Notes: generated from the letters alone by a model not told the origin. Shown: positions 21,614 through 33,225, counted from the first letter of the stretch. The stretch is 64,000 nt of DNA from Oidiodendron maius Zn (GCA_000827325.1 KN832870.1:1550001-1614000); one strand, 5' to 3'. Numbers and translations are program-made.

Positions 21614-24600
21614 TCATCTTCGTCTTCCCATGCCGCAAGTATGTCGGGAGGCTTGTTGCTCAAGAAGACGCTTCGCCGCCTCTGTCAACTCATCATCCAT
21701 CTCCTCGTTATCGATGTCCCCGCTTTCCGCACTCTCCGTCTCCGCGCCCTCTGCCTCCTCGCCATCTTCCTCCTCACTATCCGCCTCCTCGCCATCCTCC
21801 TCACCATCTGCCTCACCATCTGCCCCCTCACCATCCGCCTCCTCATCTTTATTTTTCAAATTTTTCTCTCGTCGACTAGAACGCGCGGTGCCAGTACAGC
21901 CCCAAGGCTCAGCCCTCCAACGAGTCCTCTGGCTCCATTTCAAAATAATCTCTTGCCCGTCGTCCCGACCCTGTAGATCCTTACGATCAGGCAACTTGTA
22001 GAAACGCTTCATTTCTTCGTCGGGAGGAAGATGGTCCAGATGCTGAATCGCGGCCCGTTTTAGATCCTCCCCCGGTGATATAGACAACCAAGCTCGGTTC
22101 CAACCCCAGCTTGTCCGCTCTATATTTGATCTCGTAGCCGGAACATCTACATTTGTTGGATACGGGTCGTCTGGATCGAACCGTGTGGTCATCCCCTGGC
22201 CGTGAATAATCTTGCCAAAGGAGGAGCCGAAGATGCACCAGTATGGCATCATCTCTAGCCCATCTGGGGACCGACCGACCCAAAATCCAGGGCTGACCTC
22301 TTGAATACGATCGAGGTAGTTGATAAAGTCCTCCAGGATTAGGGCCTCGATGTGGGGGGTTGTATGTCGAAATTGTCGATTGCATCGGAGATACATCATC
22401 TCAGCGCGATTCTCTATAATGGCCTGGTAGTCGGCGTTGTCATAGTCTTCGGGAATTCCCCACGACCGTTCAGAGAAGGGGAAGACCACCCCATTCCTAA
22501 ATACCATCTCGTGCGGGATCTCTCGGTACTTCTCCTGGCGAAGGATTTCCTCGAACGTCTTGTATCGCCGAGGTAGATTCGCCTCCCAATCGTAATTTGC
22601 CGTGCGAATCCAGGGGATTGAGTCCGCCTCGTCAGGACTGCGCTTGAGAATGTGGTTTCGAGCAAGCCGGTGGCGCGCATTCTCCCGTATGGAATCAGGA
22701 CGGTGGCGATTGCGTACCTTGAGCGGCTGGCCGGTTCGCAAGGACTCGTTAATTTCGTTGACTCGTTCTTGAGGCAGTTGCAGCTGCTGGCGGAGTTCAC
22801 GGCGAACTGGAAACTCGTTCATTGTATCTTCGAGATTGCGGCCCACTTTGGTAATATACTCAAAGTCCTCCCTCGTCTTTCCGTTCCGTGACTCCCTTGC
22901 CAAGGCGAGGACGATCTTTGGCCTACGTCCTAGGAAACGGTTCTTGAATGCTGAGGTGACTATAATATTCGCTACATCCTCGTACCTGATCTTCTTTTCG
23001 TCAGGGTCAAAGTAAATCATAGTGCACCCATCAAGGCTCGCCGTTATAAAGTCGTGGTTCTGGCCGTGGTGTGTTAGGGGGTTATTGGCTGTATTTTATT
23101 AGTTGCTTGTGCTTTAAAAGAGAGGGGGATAGTACCTACCCCTTGGGGCAACAGGACAATACCCAGTTCCTAATTCGTCCTTAAATCCATATGGGTACTC
23201 ATATTTTGAGATAAGTATCGCCTTTAACTTTTCCCTCTCTTTAGCCCGTCGCTCTAGGTTGTGACGGCCCGGCCACTCACGCCGTATACATGCGTGTAGA
23301 ATTCGACGCATCTCTAGTGGAAGGAATGTCGCTTTGGGAGGTGGTTCTAAAAACTCTCTTGCATCAAAGAGTCCTGTCTTTGGGTTATAATAATGGTTTC
23401 TTTCCTGATGCAGGGTAAGTGAGAAGTAAGGAAAGCCCATCCCGCTATTATTATCGCACGATTCGCACCAGCATTCCCACCGTATTTTTTGATGAACGAG
23501 CTGGAGATGCATCTTAAGGCCTGCCGCCATAGAGAAGCCTTTCCCCTTAACATCATCGCAACCGTTATGTCCAATTTGGGGGCAATGGCAGCGTTCTGGC
23601 CTGCAATGATTCCGTTGAATATGCTGGGCAAAGTCGACCAGGCGAATCCAGCCACGCCCAGCATTATTACTGCAATGATCGTCTCCGGTTTGCGAGCAAT
23701 TATAGTGTTGCTGACCGCTGGTATAATGGCACTGTTGAATATGCTGGACAAAGTCGGTCAGGTGAGTCCAGCCACGTCTAGCATTATAATTGCAATTATC
23801 GTCTCCGGTTTGCGAGCAATCATAGCGTTGCTGGTCGTTGCTATAATGGCACTGTTGAATATGTGCTCCAAAGTTAACTAGGTGAGTCCAGCCGCGCCTA
23901 GCATTATTCCTGCAATGATCGTCTCCGACTTGCGAGCAGTCATAGCGCTGCTCATCATCACTGTAATGGCACCGTTGAATATGCTGGGCAAAGTCGACCA
24001 GGCGAATCCAGCCACGCCTAGCATTATTACTGCAGTCGTCTCCAACTTGAGAGCAATCATAGCGTTGCTGGCTGCTGACACTGTAATGGCACTCTCGAAT
24101 ATGCCGGACAAATTCGACCAGGCGAGTCCAGCCACGCCTAGCATTATTACTGCAATGATCGCCTCCGGCTTGCGAGCAATCATAGCATTGCTCATCATCA
24201 CTGTAATGACACTGTTGAATATGCCGGACAAATTCGACCAGGCGAGTCCAGCCACGCCTAGCATTATTGCTGCAACCGTCTCTAGCTTGCGAGCAATCGT
24301 AGCGTTGCTCATCATCACTGTAATGACACTGTTGGATATGCCGGACAAAGTAGAACAGGCGAGTGAAGCCACGTCCAATATTATTACTGCAATCGTCTCC
24401 AGCTTGCGAGCAATCGTAGCGTTGCTCATCATCACTATAATGGCACTGTTGGATATGCCGGACAAAGTAGAATAGGCGAGTGAAGCCACGCCCAGCATTA
24501 TTACTGCAATTATCGTCTCCAGTCTGCGAGCAATTATAGCGTTGCTTATCGTCACTATAATGACACCGTCGAATATGTCCCCTAAAGTCATCTAGGCGAG

Positions 24601-25447
24601 TCCAGCCACACCCAGTATTATCACTGCAATTATCGTCTCCGGTTTGCGAGCAATTATAGCGCTGCTGGTCATCACTGTAATGGTACTCTCGGATATGTTG
24701 AGAAACGCGGTCTAGCGTAATCCAGCCACGCCCGCAGTTACTGTTGCACCGTCTCTCCCCTTTATACGGGCAACGGTATCTTATAACTTTGTAGTGAGTT
24801 TTAAGATGTTTTCTGGCAGTCCCTTGTGTAGCGAATCCATTACCCCAGTTGTTGTTACAACTAATGTATGGGCAGCTAAACCTGCCGCCGGCCATTTTTT
24901 GTATTTGTGAATAAAGGGAGCGGGCTGCTGCAAATTGACCTTGAGTATGTATATGGCCAATATGACGTGAAACACTATCTTTTGTATTAAAGCCTTTGCC
25001 TTCCTTGTTATTGCAACCGTCATGACCGTTCATTGGGCAGACAAACTTGCCGCTCGGCATTTGATCGATCCTAGGAGGGTCAATAAGCTGGAATTCGCTC
25101 TTGTTATTGGCAGGTGCCCCAGGTCCACTAGATCCGCCTGGGAAGACGCCCACTAGATTATCTCCTGTCTCCTTATTATCCTTCTTCTTGCCATTCCTCA
25201 GGCCCTTCTGATCCTTCTCCTTGCCCACCTTCTCTCGTGGCTTATACTCATCCGAGCCCGGCAATGCCTGTTGGCCAGGGAGAGGATCGTAGGGTGTACT
25301 TGTTTCTAGGAGAGATGCTTCAGAAACATCGGGTGGGCCGTTTGACCGCGGTGAGAGGGCAGGTGTCTTGGTAGATCGCCGCTTAGTTGGGCGGTACTCG
25401 TCGTCCGAGGCAGAGTCTATTTGCGTTTTGTATTTGCGTTTGTGCAT
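21614..25447 (-). CDS. 1,260-residue protein with 14 tandem zinc fingers and an unknown C-terminal region
   Basis: Two exons, 25447-23140 and 23088-21614. A 51-nt intron (GTAGGT...ACTAATAAAATACAG) fuses two long frames that would otherwise look like separate genes; the join is in phase (VAPR/ANNPLTHHGQ). The N-terminus is basic. Residues about 137-685 hold 14 variant C2H2 fingers of about 40 residues, consensus C-x6-8-C-x16-H-x4-H (for example CSQTGDDNC...FRGHIRRCH). Fingers 4-12 are very similar, and their residues just before the first His vary. The C-terminal ~480 residues contain conserved-looking blocks (RYEDVANIIVTSAF, SPGFWVGRSPDGLEMM, RTSWGWNRAWLSISPGED) that I do not recognise, then an acidic low-complexity tract. 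It is probably a nuclear DNA-binding protein of the element; whether it is a transposase is open. Confidence 0.75.
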
Positions 25448-26503
25448 TGTGCTAAGAGTTGCTAATTCCCTTGATATTGTTGCTCTTTAACAAGCAGCTT
25501 CTTCTAGCAAGGGTTAGAGGCAGTCTTTAATAGCAAGAATCAATAGAGGTTCTTGATAAGAAAGTAGAGGGTTTCTAAAGTTGGCTTCGTTTAGTAGGAA
25601 GGTCTAGTAATTGATAGGAGTTAATAAGCTGCTAGAGTAGGCTTTATGCTTTATACTTTAGAGGGGTTCTAATAGGGGTTCTTAATGGAATTATACTAAC
25701 GGAGGTTTTTGATAAAATTATCAACAGGTTTTGGTACAGGATTTGTGCTTTGGTAGAAGGCCTAGTAGTAATAGAAGGTAGATAAAGTTTAAGGGTTTAG
25801 GAAAAGAAGCTAAGTTTATATTAGTTAACAAGCGGAAACGGATCAAGTAAATTGTATCTAAGTTTTGAGTTTTATACTCTATTAATGCCTTGATAGAATA
25901 AGGAAATTCGTCTAAATTTCAAGCTCTATACTATAGATTAATAAAGCTTATTATTCTAAAATCATTATTACTTACTTAGATAATTATTTAAGCTTAAAAG
26001 GAGAGAAATAGCCTAAAATATTATTAATTATTAGAAGTGGCTTTTATAGGTCTACTTTCCTATCCTTTAGCTTAAGGTACTACAACTAGTTAGTAGGATT
26101 ATATAGGGAGACAAGGACAATATTACTGCTGTATAGAGGTGTCTGGAAACCTTTCTAGGGTGTATAAAAGCAAGGTAAGAAATGCAAGCAGGTTCCCTTT
26201 CTGCTTGAATCCTAGGAGGCATATAATAGATAGTAAGTTAACAAGTTGGATAATTACTGCAAAAGCTTTTCATTACCAAAGACAGTAGTCCCTCTAGAAT
26301 CTTCATTGGCTTCCTATCCCTCAAGTAGGGTAGTAGACGCTCTCCCGCCTGATTAGCTTTTCTAGGGGTCAGAGGAAAGCTCCTCCCTCAGAAGCCAAAG
26401 ACCACGAAACCACATATCCGCCGACACCAAATTCCTATCCAAATCTCTACAAATAAAAATGGAAAGCATGTTCCACTTTAAAAGAACAGTCGTGTACTTG
26501 CTA
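25448..26503. other. AT-rich gap inside the element
   Basis: About 1 kb, strongly AT-rich from 25,500 to 26,280, with no coding pattern on either strand. It lies upstream of the 1,260-residue protein gene and should include its promoter. The composition contrasts with the GC-richer genes on both sides, as expected for RIP-affected non-coding DNA. Confidence 0.5.
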
Positions 26504-27716
26504 TCATGGCCGGTCCTGGAATGGCATCTTCATTTCGGCCTTGACCATCCTGGCAACTCGCGCCTTGTGCTCCTCATCAGACTCGTTCTGGACGCGTCGG
26601 AAGCGGGGCTTTTGCTCGATGCTAGAGAACCAGATGTTCTTGCGCTGACTCTTGGGAATGACATTCAGACCAGATGGAAGGACAAGACTGCGGCCATTGC
26701 AATCAATGTTCTCTAGGTATGCGCGGAGATTGGACAGGTCGCTGGCATCGCCATTCTCGAACTCGTACCAGACTTGGTTGGTGTAGAGCCTGCCGCGAGG
26801 TTTGCCGTCATCCCGGTAGTAACCACCAAGGATTCGTGCATTCCCAACCTTGTTCGGGTCTGGGATGATTTGAACCTCGTCGTCGCTGTCATCAATGGTC
26901 ACTGCACGTCCTCGCCCTCCAACAGCACCACCGAAACCACCACGTCCAGAGGATGCACCGTCATGCATGCGACCTCGGAAGGCGGTACTACCGCCAGAGG
27001 CTATGTGAGAGCCAGCAGGAGTGTTCTCGCGACTGTTTCCAATTAATACCTTTCATATGACTGGGATCGGACGTAACATACGAATCAAGGATTTCAATAC
27101 ACTCGACTGGAGAGGTACTGTTCCTTGTTAGCTGATGTGCCCAAGATCCAAGAATCCAAACAATAAATATGCCATGAACTGGGACCTGCCTACAGCCTAT
27201 TGGCCACAGGTTGTTTTATAGACAGAAAAGGAACAAGTCCCTACCTACTTTTGGCCTTCCTGCCGTCCACCTGATCTTGGACTCGTGGACTGCTCTGGAG
27301 GCGCTGCAGATCCTGGGCTAGATCTGGCAGCACCGTTGTTGGATTGCTGTCGCTGCGGAGGAGGGCTGCGCAAGGTAAGATGCAGATCAGAAAACTCAGG
27401 AGATAACTTACGTCTTAGGGCCGAGACTGAGTAGCTTAACTTTAGCATCCCACCTTTAAAGGTTAGAGAAGGAGAGCAAGACTTACAGAGCAGAGTTGAA
27501 GGATCTGACATCAGCGACAAGGCCTTGTTGGAAGGTCGGCCTAGCAAAGATGAGGAGATAATGGCAGAGAGAAGGCAGGAGGGTTCTTACGGCAACGAGG
27601 AAGCTCGATCGTCCTGTCTCTGTACGCCGCTGTAGGGATGTTAACTGACGTTTGTTTGAAGTGAAAATAGGGGGTTTATACGGCAGATTGTTGCTATTGG
27701 AAGGCTGATTAGACAT
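26504..27716 (-). CDS. Seven-exon protein with SUMO-interaction-like motifs, function unknown
   Basis: Exons: 27716-27682, 27629-27591, 27540-27487, 27453-27412, 27365-27249, 27117-27082 and 27032-26504, 283 residues. All six introns are GT-AG and all joins are in phase, which strongly supports a real, intact gene. The N-terminus includes a short helical block (LVADVRSFNSALWDAKVKLL). Two or three hydrophobic-then-acidic stretches resemble SUMO-interacting motifs: VECIEILDS (100-108), VTIDDSDDE (152-160) and VQIIPD (161-166). A Gly/Arg-rich stretch (130-150) precedes them. The C-terminal half (ARILGGYYRDDGKPRGRLYT...YEFENGD...) looks like a folded domain I do not recognise. The SUMO link is inference from motif shape only. 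Confidence 0.72.
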
Positions 27717-28323
27717 CTTGATAACAACAGAGCAGCAGAATGGCGAGTGCTGGAAGGCGAGTTAGCGGCCGGAATGAGCAACGATGTTGAGAATCAAAGA
27801 TCAGAGAAGAGATGTAAAAGCCTTTGGAAAGGGCGGAAGTGAGAAGCTTGAAGACGCACGACTGGTTGAGGGTAGTTGTCACTAATGGTTGAAAGCGGAC
27901 GGTGGGAGGTAGAGGCTGAGGAGATTTTATACTGGCGAGGCCAGGCTTGCGGTCTCTCGATACGGCTCTATGGTATTCCCAGGGAGCCTGTGATGACTGT
28001 AGCTAGTGGCTTCTGCCTGGCTCTTCTCTTGCTTATTAAAGGAAGACGAGGCTCGTCAATGGGCCTTATTGTGGTTGAGATTATCAAGAGTCAGCTCGGC
28101 GCTTCTTTTGCTTCTATTACCGTCTATAACTAAGTGTGCGCCCTATTAACCCCTCTAGATTCTTCTCGCCTTTCAGGGGCTAGGGGCTAGACTTACATGC
28201 TAACATCCTATCCCCAGAATCTCCCTCCTCATTGCCGATGACCCAACACCACGGCTCCACAGGCACTTGACTGATCTAACGCCTCCAACACCTCACCACG
28301 TCTTGCTATTTCCCAACTTGCAG
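27717..28323. other. Intergenic inside the element
   Basis: Contains the promoter of the seven-exon gene and, at its right end (28,301-28,323), a pyrimidine-rich acceptor-like sequence leading into the relic frame that follows. No first exon for that relic could be identified. Confidence 0.4.
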
Positions 28324-28732
28324 TCTGGTCTGCGCCCACCACAACTCGCAAGATGTCGTCTTCATACCAGGAGATTGTGCGAGACCCTGCTTTGTCACCG
28401 ATCATCACTGTAGCACTTGGTACAACGATCGATTCTCCGGGCAGAAGTTTAAGCCGCCGCCGCCTCCTCATACCCGCGTACACTACGCCTGCTTCCAATG
28501 TAGCACCCGCCGCTCTTCCAGCTCTGCTATCACCTGAGATGCCAAGTTCGGCGAAGACATACGAAGCCTCAAGACAATCTGACAGATGAAACGAGATCTC
28601 GTCTTCCGAGAGATTGAGGAAAGCGGCGACTAGAGCGCGGAAAGACTCGACTCCGAAAAATCACGGTTGCTTGGGCCGCCAAGGAGGAGGAGCTGGAGGC
28701 TGCGATCGATCAGGGAAGACGAGCAATCCTAA
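28324..28732 (+). pseudogene. Relic of a Cys-rich protein with three in-frame stops
   Basis: After a good acceptor (CCCAACTTGCAG) one plus-strand frame encodes LVCAHHNSQDVVFIPGDCA, HHCSTWYNDRFSG, a proline run and HYACFQCSTRR, then DAKFGEDIRSLKTI and QMKRDLVFREIEESGD, broken by TGA, TGA and TAG. Each stop could derive from CGA or CAG by a single C-to-T change, as RIP produces. The Cys/His pattern suggests a former zinc-binding protein. The minus strand is also open here and gives a plausible peptide, so strand assignment is uncertain. Confidence 0.4.
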
Positions 28733-29410
28733 GCGTACGTTGGGAGAAGAAGAAATTGAAGAATATGGCCCGAGGAATATGGTTTAGGACTGGGTGACGG
28801 AAGATTATGGGAATCCAATGCGTTAATGCAGGATGAGTCGTAGTCCCACAAAGGGCCTGCCGCTATAGTGAGCACCGGACACGATCTGTGTATTCTGCTA
28901 AGATCCGGAAACTAACTCACCTGAAATTGTTGCCCTTCCGAATTGGTTTGTCACGAAATCTCCTCCTTCCTCTTCCTCTTCCTCTTCAACAGCATCCTCT
29001 AAGCCCGTCCCCTTTCTGTTTGCCTCTGCCACCACCTTCTCTGTACTTGCACGACCCCTTAAGGGTTCTTGTCGCTCCGGCGGTTATGGTTTGGCTAAAG
29101 AGGACTTGGGCTTCGCCGGATCGTTCAGTCGTGCATTTAAATGATAGAATATACATCCAGATCTCTTATTGCTGTGTTTGCGGCACCGGCGTCATCGAAT
29201 TCTCCTTTGACTTGAACGTATTCGGAAAAAGGCCTCGAGGACGCAGAGGTTTATAATTCTCACATGGTTTATCAGCTTTAAAACACGAGTATAGCTTAAA
29301 GCTGCCTTTACATTTTCACATCGTCGCTCCAGTTAATGTAACTCCCTTCCCAGCCAAAACTCAATAGCCTTCGATCATCGGTATTATATATTCGCCGTGC
29401 TACATGCATG

Positions 29411-29620
29411 GTATTGGCTCAGAGGAGGTTGAGGTTGCAGTACATTGCGCGGACTGGATAAGAGGAAGAGGAAGCTGTTGAGCGGCGAGCTTTTGATTTC
29501 GGCGGTGCTTTCCATGATGAAGATAAGGATGCTATAGTAGGTGCCGTGACTTTAGACGCTAATCGTCCTCAAAGTGGAGCACAAGAAGCAGAGCAATTGG
29601 CATGTGACCTATTCAAGCCA
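29411..29620 (+). pseudogene. Probable exon relic
   Basis: A plus-strand frame (VLAQRRLRLQYIARTG, stop, EEEEAVERRAFDFGGAFHDE, VGAVTLDANRPQSGAQEAEQ) ends at a perfect GTAAGT donor at 29,621. One in-frame TAA interrupts it. No upstream start or confident downstream exon was found. It may belong to the same decayed gene as the relic at 28.3-28.7 kb. Confidence 0.3.
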
Positions 29621-29979
29621 GTAAGTCAAGGATCAATACAGTGAAAAGCAGTTGGAGGGTGGTTGAGTGATGATATTAGGTCCTGCGGCGGCACTAACAC
29701 TATGGGAAAGCCTCTTCAGGAGAATAGGCGAGGTCTGCACGTCTTAGCCTTACAGCTCGACCGGCTGAGTTTCCATGGTAAAAATGTCGGCGACAGCGAC
29801 CAATGCGAGCGAGAATTGCGCGCGTGCCAATGTGCATCAATCCCTACACGATAGTACTGTATGTGCAAAGTGAAGCATGGTAATAAAGGCATGAGCTAAC
29901 CGTCTTATAGCAGTAGGGAAGAGTTTCTAGAACCTAGCTAAATCTCCACTTTGAGCATACCAAACGAGACTCTTTGAAT

Positions 29980-31308
29980 ATGATTCGACGGCTTGGGGCA
30001 GCCACGCGGGGGGCGCCACATCTCCACATCCACGGCTTCACGATCGATATTTCTGCCCTTACGCCAGAGAAGTACAAGGCATATCCGTACACGGAGGATG
30101 ATTTGGCACGTGTACACGCCATAGTCTCGAGCCTGAAGTTCAAAGACTGGGCTAGCCAACAATCGGGTAGCATTACAACTGCGCAAATTCGAAATTCGCC
30201 TCTATGGAGTCCTACGGCTCTTTGCAAGAGCATGAACTGGGAGTTAAACCTGCTCGACTCGGAATGTGGGTTAGGATTGACCGTTGCAGATATTGTTCTG
30301 CCAAGGTTGCTTGAAAGGATGGTCTCTATATGGGAGAAGAGAATAGAAGTTTCCCATAACCAAAGACGCCCTTCGCTCCCCCATCGAAGAGAAGCACCCC
30401 AAGAGCCAGGAAACGCACATCTTACTATCCGCCACTATCATATTATCGACGATCGACTCGATAGACTTGAAGACTTCGCGCCTGGCGTACAGAATCACCA
30501 GCCGAGCCTTCCTACGAATCCTCTTTTTCGGCTTCTGCATAAGGCGTGGGATAAATGGCTATATAATAGTACCTGGAGAGCAAGAACTGCATTTAGTCTT
30601 TTCCTCCTTCCATGTCTACTTTTACATTTTGACTGGTACTCGAAAACATTTGCCTTTCTTTGGTGGGCCTTTTTATCAAGACTTTTCCCATTGCTTTTGG
30701 GCTTCTTATCATGGATTTGGAAACATCGATCCACATGGATCGAATCTCCAACTATCATCCCTTTGCACGCTACCTCTCCACACTTTATCTCTTCACATAC
30801 TACCTCTTCGGCCGTCTCTCCAACCGTCTCTACTGCAACCGTGACTTCTTCAACCTTCACTCCTTCGACTTCTGCAGCCATTCCTTTGCTCATACTCACG
30901 TCATTGCCAACCTCACTACCACCAAGTTCGGTTCCGCCACATTCATTTTCGCCGCTGCCCTTGAATGACAACTTACCAGTCAAAATCCGCCCTCCTGTAC
31001 AACTCCTATTCTTCTTGGGGCTCCTCATTACTCTGCTTACCCCTGCTGTTCTATTCTGGGGACATATTCAGCGCTGGTCTCGAGGTAAGTGCCTCTATCT
31101 TAATACCTAGCTTGGCAAGCCGATCTTAACATGTCAAATCATAGGGGCTGCTCAGGGAACTAAATGGCGGAATGAGGACGTCAAGATCAATCCAGAAACA
31201 GGAACCAAGATTCAGCCTACGGAAACCCCGGCCTTACAGGAAACGATGATGTTTATGCGGGAGATAGAGCGCATTGATAAGCTGGTCGATAAGGGACCTA
31301 GGTGTTGA
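29980..31308 (+). CDS. Membrane protein, paralogue of the gene at 38.1-38.8 kb
   Basis: Two exons, 29980-31084 and 31145-31308, 422 residues; the 60-nt intron (GTAAGT...CATAG) joins RWSRG to GAAQGTKW in phase. The N-terminal ~110 residues (IDISALTPEKYKAYPYTEDD, FKDWASQQSGSITTAQ, LTVADIVLPRLLERM) align with the N-terminus of the minus-strand gene at 38,051-38,822. Two hydrophobic regions follow: a long one (FSLFLLPCLLLHF...FLWWAFLSRLFPLLLGF, probably two spans) and QLLFFLGLLITLLTPAVLF near the end. Between them is a Ser/Thr/Pro-rich linker. I do not recognise the family. Both paralogues lie in the element and face each other. Confidence 0.62.
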
Positions 31309-31488
31309 ATATTAGGAAGTGTAACAGAAGGAAACAGATAAGTCAAATGCATAATTCCCAGGTTCTCTACCCAAAGGCCACAATGCAAATTATATTAGCC
31401 TGCCCCTAAACCCCTCGAGTATAGGCGCCAGACATCTTACTACCTGACTCAACTTTCAGGAGTACAGAAGACAGCTCCTCCATTCAGA

Positions 31489-33225
31489 CTATTCTCTTGC
31501 TCTTATATCTTCCGCTTTAGCATCAGCATAACTAGCATTCTCTCCACCCCAACCGCCTAACGCGGCCTTTTCCTCTCGAAGCACCAAAAGCCCCCTCTGC
31601 CGCTTCTCTGCGTCTTGCTCGCTCAGAGTTTGGAGGAGCTTTATAGCATAGTCCCGCACCGAGTGCCACCAGTCCCGTGTAGCCACTACAGTTTCCCTTG
31701 ATTCTGCTTTTGCCTTGGCGACGTCTCTCTTGGCATCTTTAAGCCTCAAACATGCATTACTGAGCTCTGCTTGCATCTCCTTAAGATTCAGGGATATGCT
31801 ACCAAGCTCTTCTTGCGTCTCGTTGAGTTTTAGGAATACGCTATTGAGCTCTGCCTGTGTCTCCTTGAGCTTTAGGGATATGCTGTTGAGCTCTGCTTGC
31901 GCCTTAATCGCCTTTTCCTCTGTATCTATAAGTCTCCTGGATGCATTTTCGAGCTGTGCTTTCGCCTGGGTAGCGTTTTTCTTCACTTCGTCGAGCTCCC
32001 CAGCTTGGGCAGCCAGCGCGTCGTATTTAGCCTGGACTTCGGCAAGATCCTGCTTTGACTCCGCCAGCTTTTCCTTCAACTTGCTTTCTTGCTTTACTTG
32101 CTCGAGACACTGCTGGTCGTGTTTACTGCGAGCTTCTTCAAGTTCCCAGTACCGCTTGTGCTTTTGCTCACCCTCTAGCCTTTCTTCTTGGGATTGAAGC
32201 TCTCTCCGGTGAGTAGCATTGAGCGTGGCCCGCTCGGTTTTGAGTGCATCATGGTGCTTCTGTTCAATATGGGCTAGTTTTTCGTTGAGGAACCCTTCCC
32301 ACTTCGCATTTAAGTCTTTTACCTTCTTCTCGTGGACGAACTCTTGTCGTCGAAGGCCTGCCTCGAGTTTTGCCTGGCACTCGCCTTCATATTCGCTTTT
32401 TTGCCGTCTGAACTCCTCCCAATTGGCATTTCGTTCCTCGAGATAACGGCTGTCAAGCCCCTCGAACTTTTCGCGTCCGATTTTCAGCTCGTTCTTCAGC
32501 TGCATTAACGCGATATTGCGTTCGTCCGTTAGCTTCTTCGCTTGAGCTTCTAGGTTTTGGCCGTACTCCAAGTCTCGCCGCTGGAGTGCCTCGTGCACCC
32601 TCTGGGCCAATAATTCCTCAAGCTGAAGTTCGCTATCAGGTTGCCGCACCCAATGTTGAGGGTCCTCATCGGCCCCCTGCTCTACAGTTGGCATGTCGAC
32701 AACTTGCAGAGGCAATTGCAAGTTACCCTTCCGGATCCTCTTTTTGTTCTCCTGGTTCGGGGAAGTCGATTCCAAGCGGGTCTTCCTATGCCCGAGGTAG
32801 ACGCTTGATGGTTGTAGTTTCCGTGATTCTCCTGAGACTTCGTCTCCGGCAATCTCAATGCGATGCTGAGGAGATCGACTGCGGCCCCGCTGGGTATTTA
32901 GCTGATCGCTGCAACTCCTGCTGCTTAATATCGTGTCGTCCCTTTGTTCAGCCTCTCGAGCGGGCCCCTCGTCGCAAGACACGGGCGCACTGTCTTTTCT
33001 TACCCGGCGGACCTCAAGCTGTCTATCCAGTCCGCCTTCTCGGCCCACTTCTTCGCTCTCTTCTGGCATATCCGCCAGTTCATCCTGCTTCTCCTGTATC
33101 TGTCCCTCTATCTGCGTATCCGTCTTTTTAGGACCGTGCCAGCGACAGTAGGAGCGCCCTCGTTCGCAGTAGCTGCAGCACGGCGTGCCATCTGCCTTTC
33201 GACCTCCGCAGAGAGGGGAACCCAT
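31489..33225 (-). CDS. Coiled-coil protein with N-terminal Cys/His motif
   Basis: Single exon, 578 residues from the ATG at 33225. The N-terminus has a compact CGGRKADGTPC...C-x2-C...YCRWHG cluster that could bind one zinc. Residues about 60-190 are disordered and charged. From about 200 to 520 the protein is an almost continuous coiled coil, ending in four tandem 14-residue units (AELNSISLKLKETQ and variants, DNA about 31,740-31,890). It is most likely a structural or tethering protein. No motor, kinase or nuclease domain is present. The frame is intact. Confidence 0.65.
   Translation of the reverse strand: MGSPLCGGRKADGTPCCSYCERGRSYCRWHGPKKTDTQIEGQIQEKQDELADMPEESEEVGREGGLDRQLEVRRVRKDSAPVSCDEGPAREAEQRDDTILSSRSCSDQLNTQRGRSRSPQHRIEIAGDEVSGESRKLQPSSVYLGHRKTRLESTSPNQENKKRIRKGNLQLPLQVVDMPTVEQGADEDPQHWVRQPDSELQLEELLAQRVHEALQRRDLEYGQNLEAQAKKLTDERNIALMQLKNELKIGREKFEGLDSRYLEERNANWEEFRRQKSEYEGECQAKLEAGLRRQEFVHEKKVKDLNAKWEGFLNEKLAHIEQKHHDALKTERATLNATHRRELQSQEERLEGEQKHKRYWELEEARSKHDQQCLEQVKQESKLKEKLAESKQDLAEVQAKYDALAAQAGELDEVKKNATQAKAQLENASRRLIDTEEKAIKAQAELNSISLKLKETQAELNSVFLKLNETQEELGSISLNLKEMQAELSNACLRLKDAKRDVAKAKAESRETVVATRDWWHSVRDYAIKLLQTLSEQDAEKRQRGLLVLREEKAALGGWGGENASYADAKAEDIRARE

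Noticed and set aside
21600-22001. Plus-strand Ser/Pro/His-rich frames over the acidic tract
   Set aside because: They are the antisense reading of the GAA/GAG/GAC-rich acidic tail of the minus-strand gene.
23347-24591. Long hydrophobic frames on both strands across the finger array
   Set aside because: They are alternate-frame readings of the tandem finger repeats; their own repetition only mirrors the 120-bp period.
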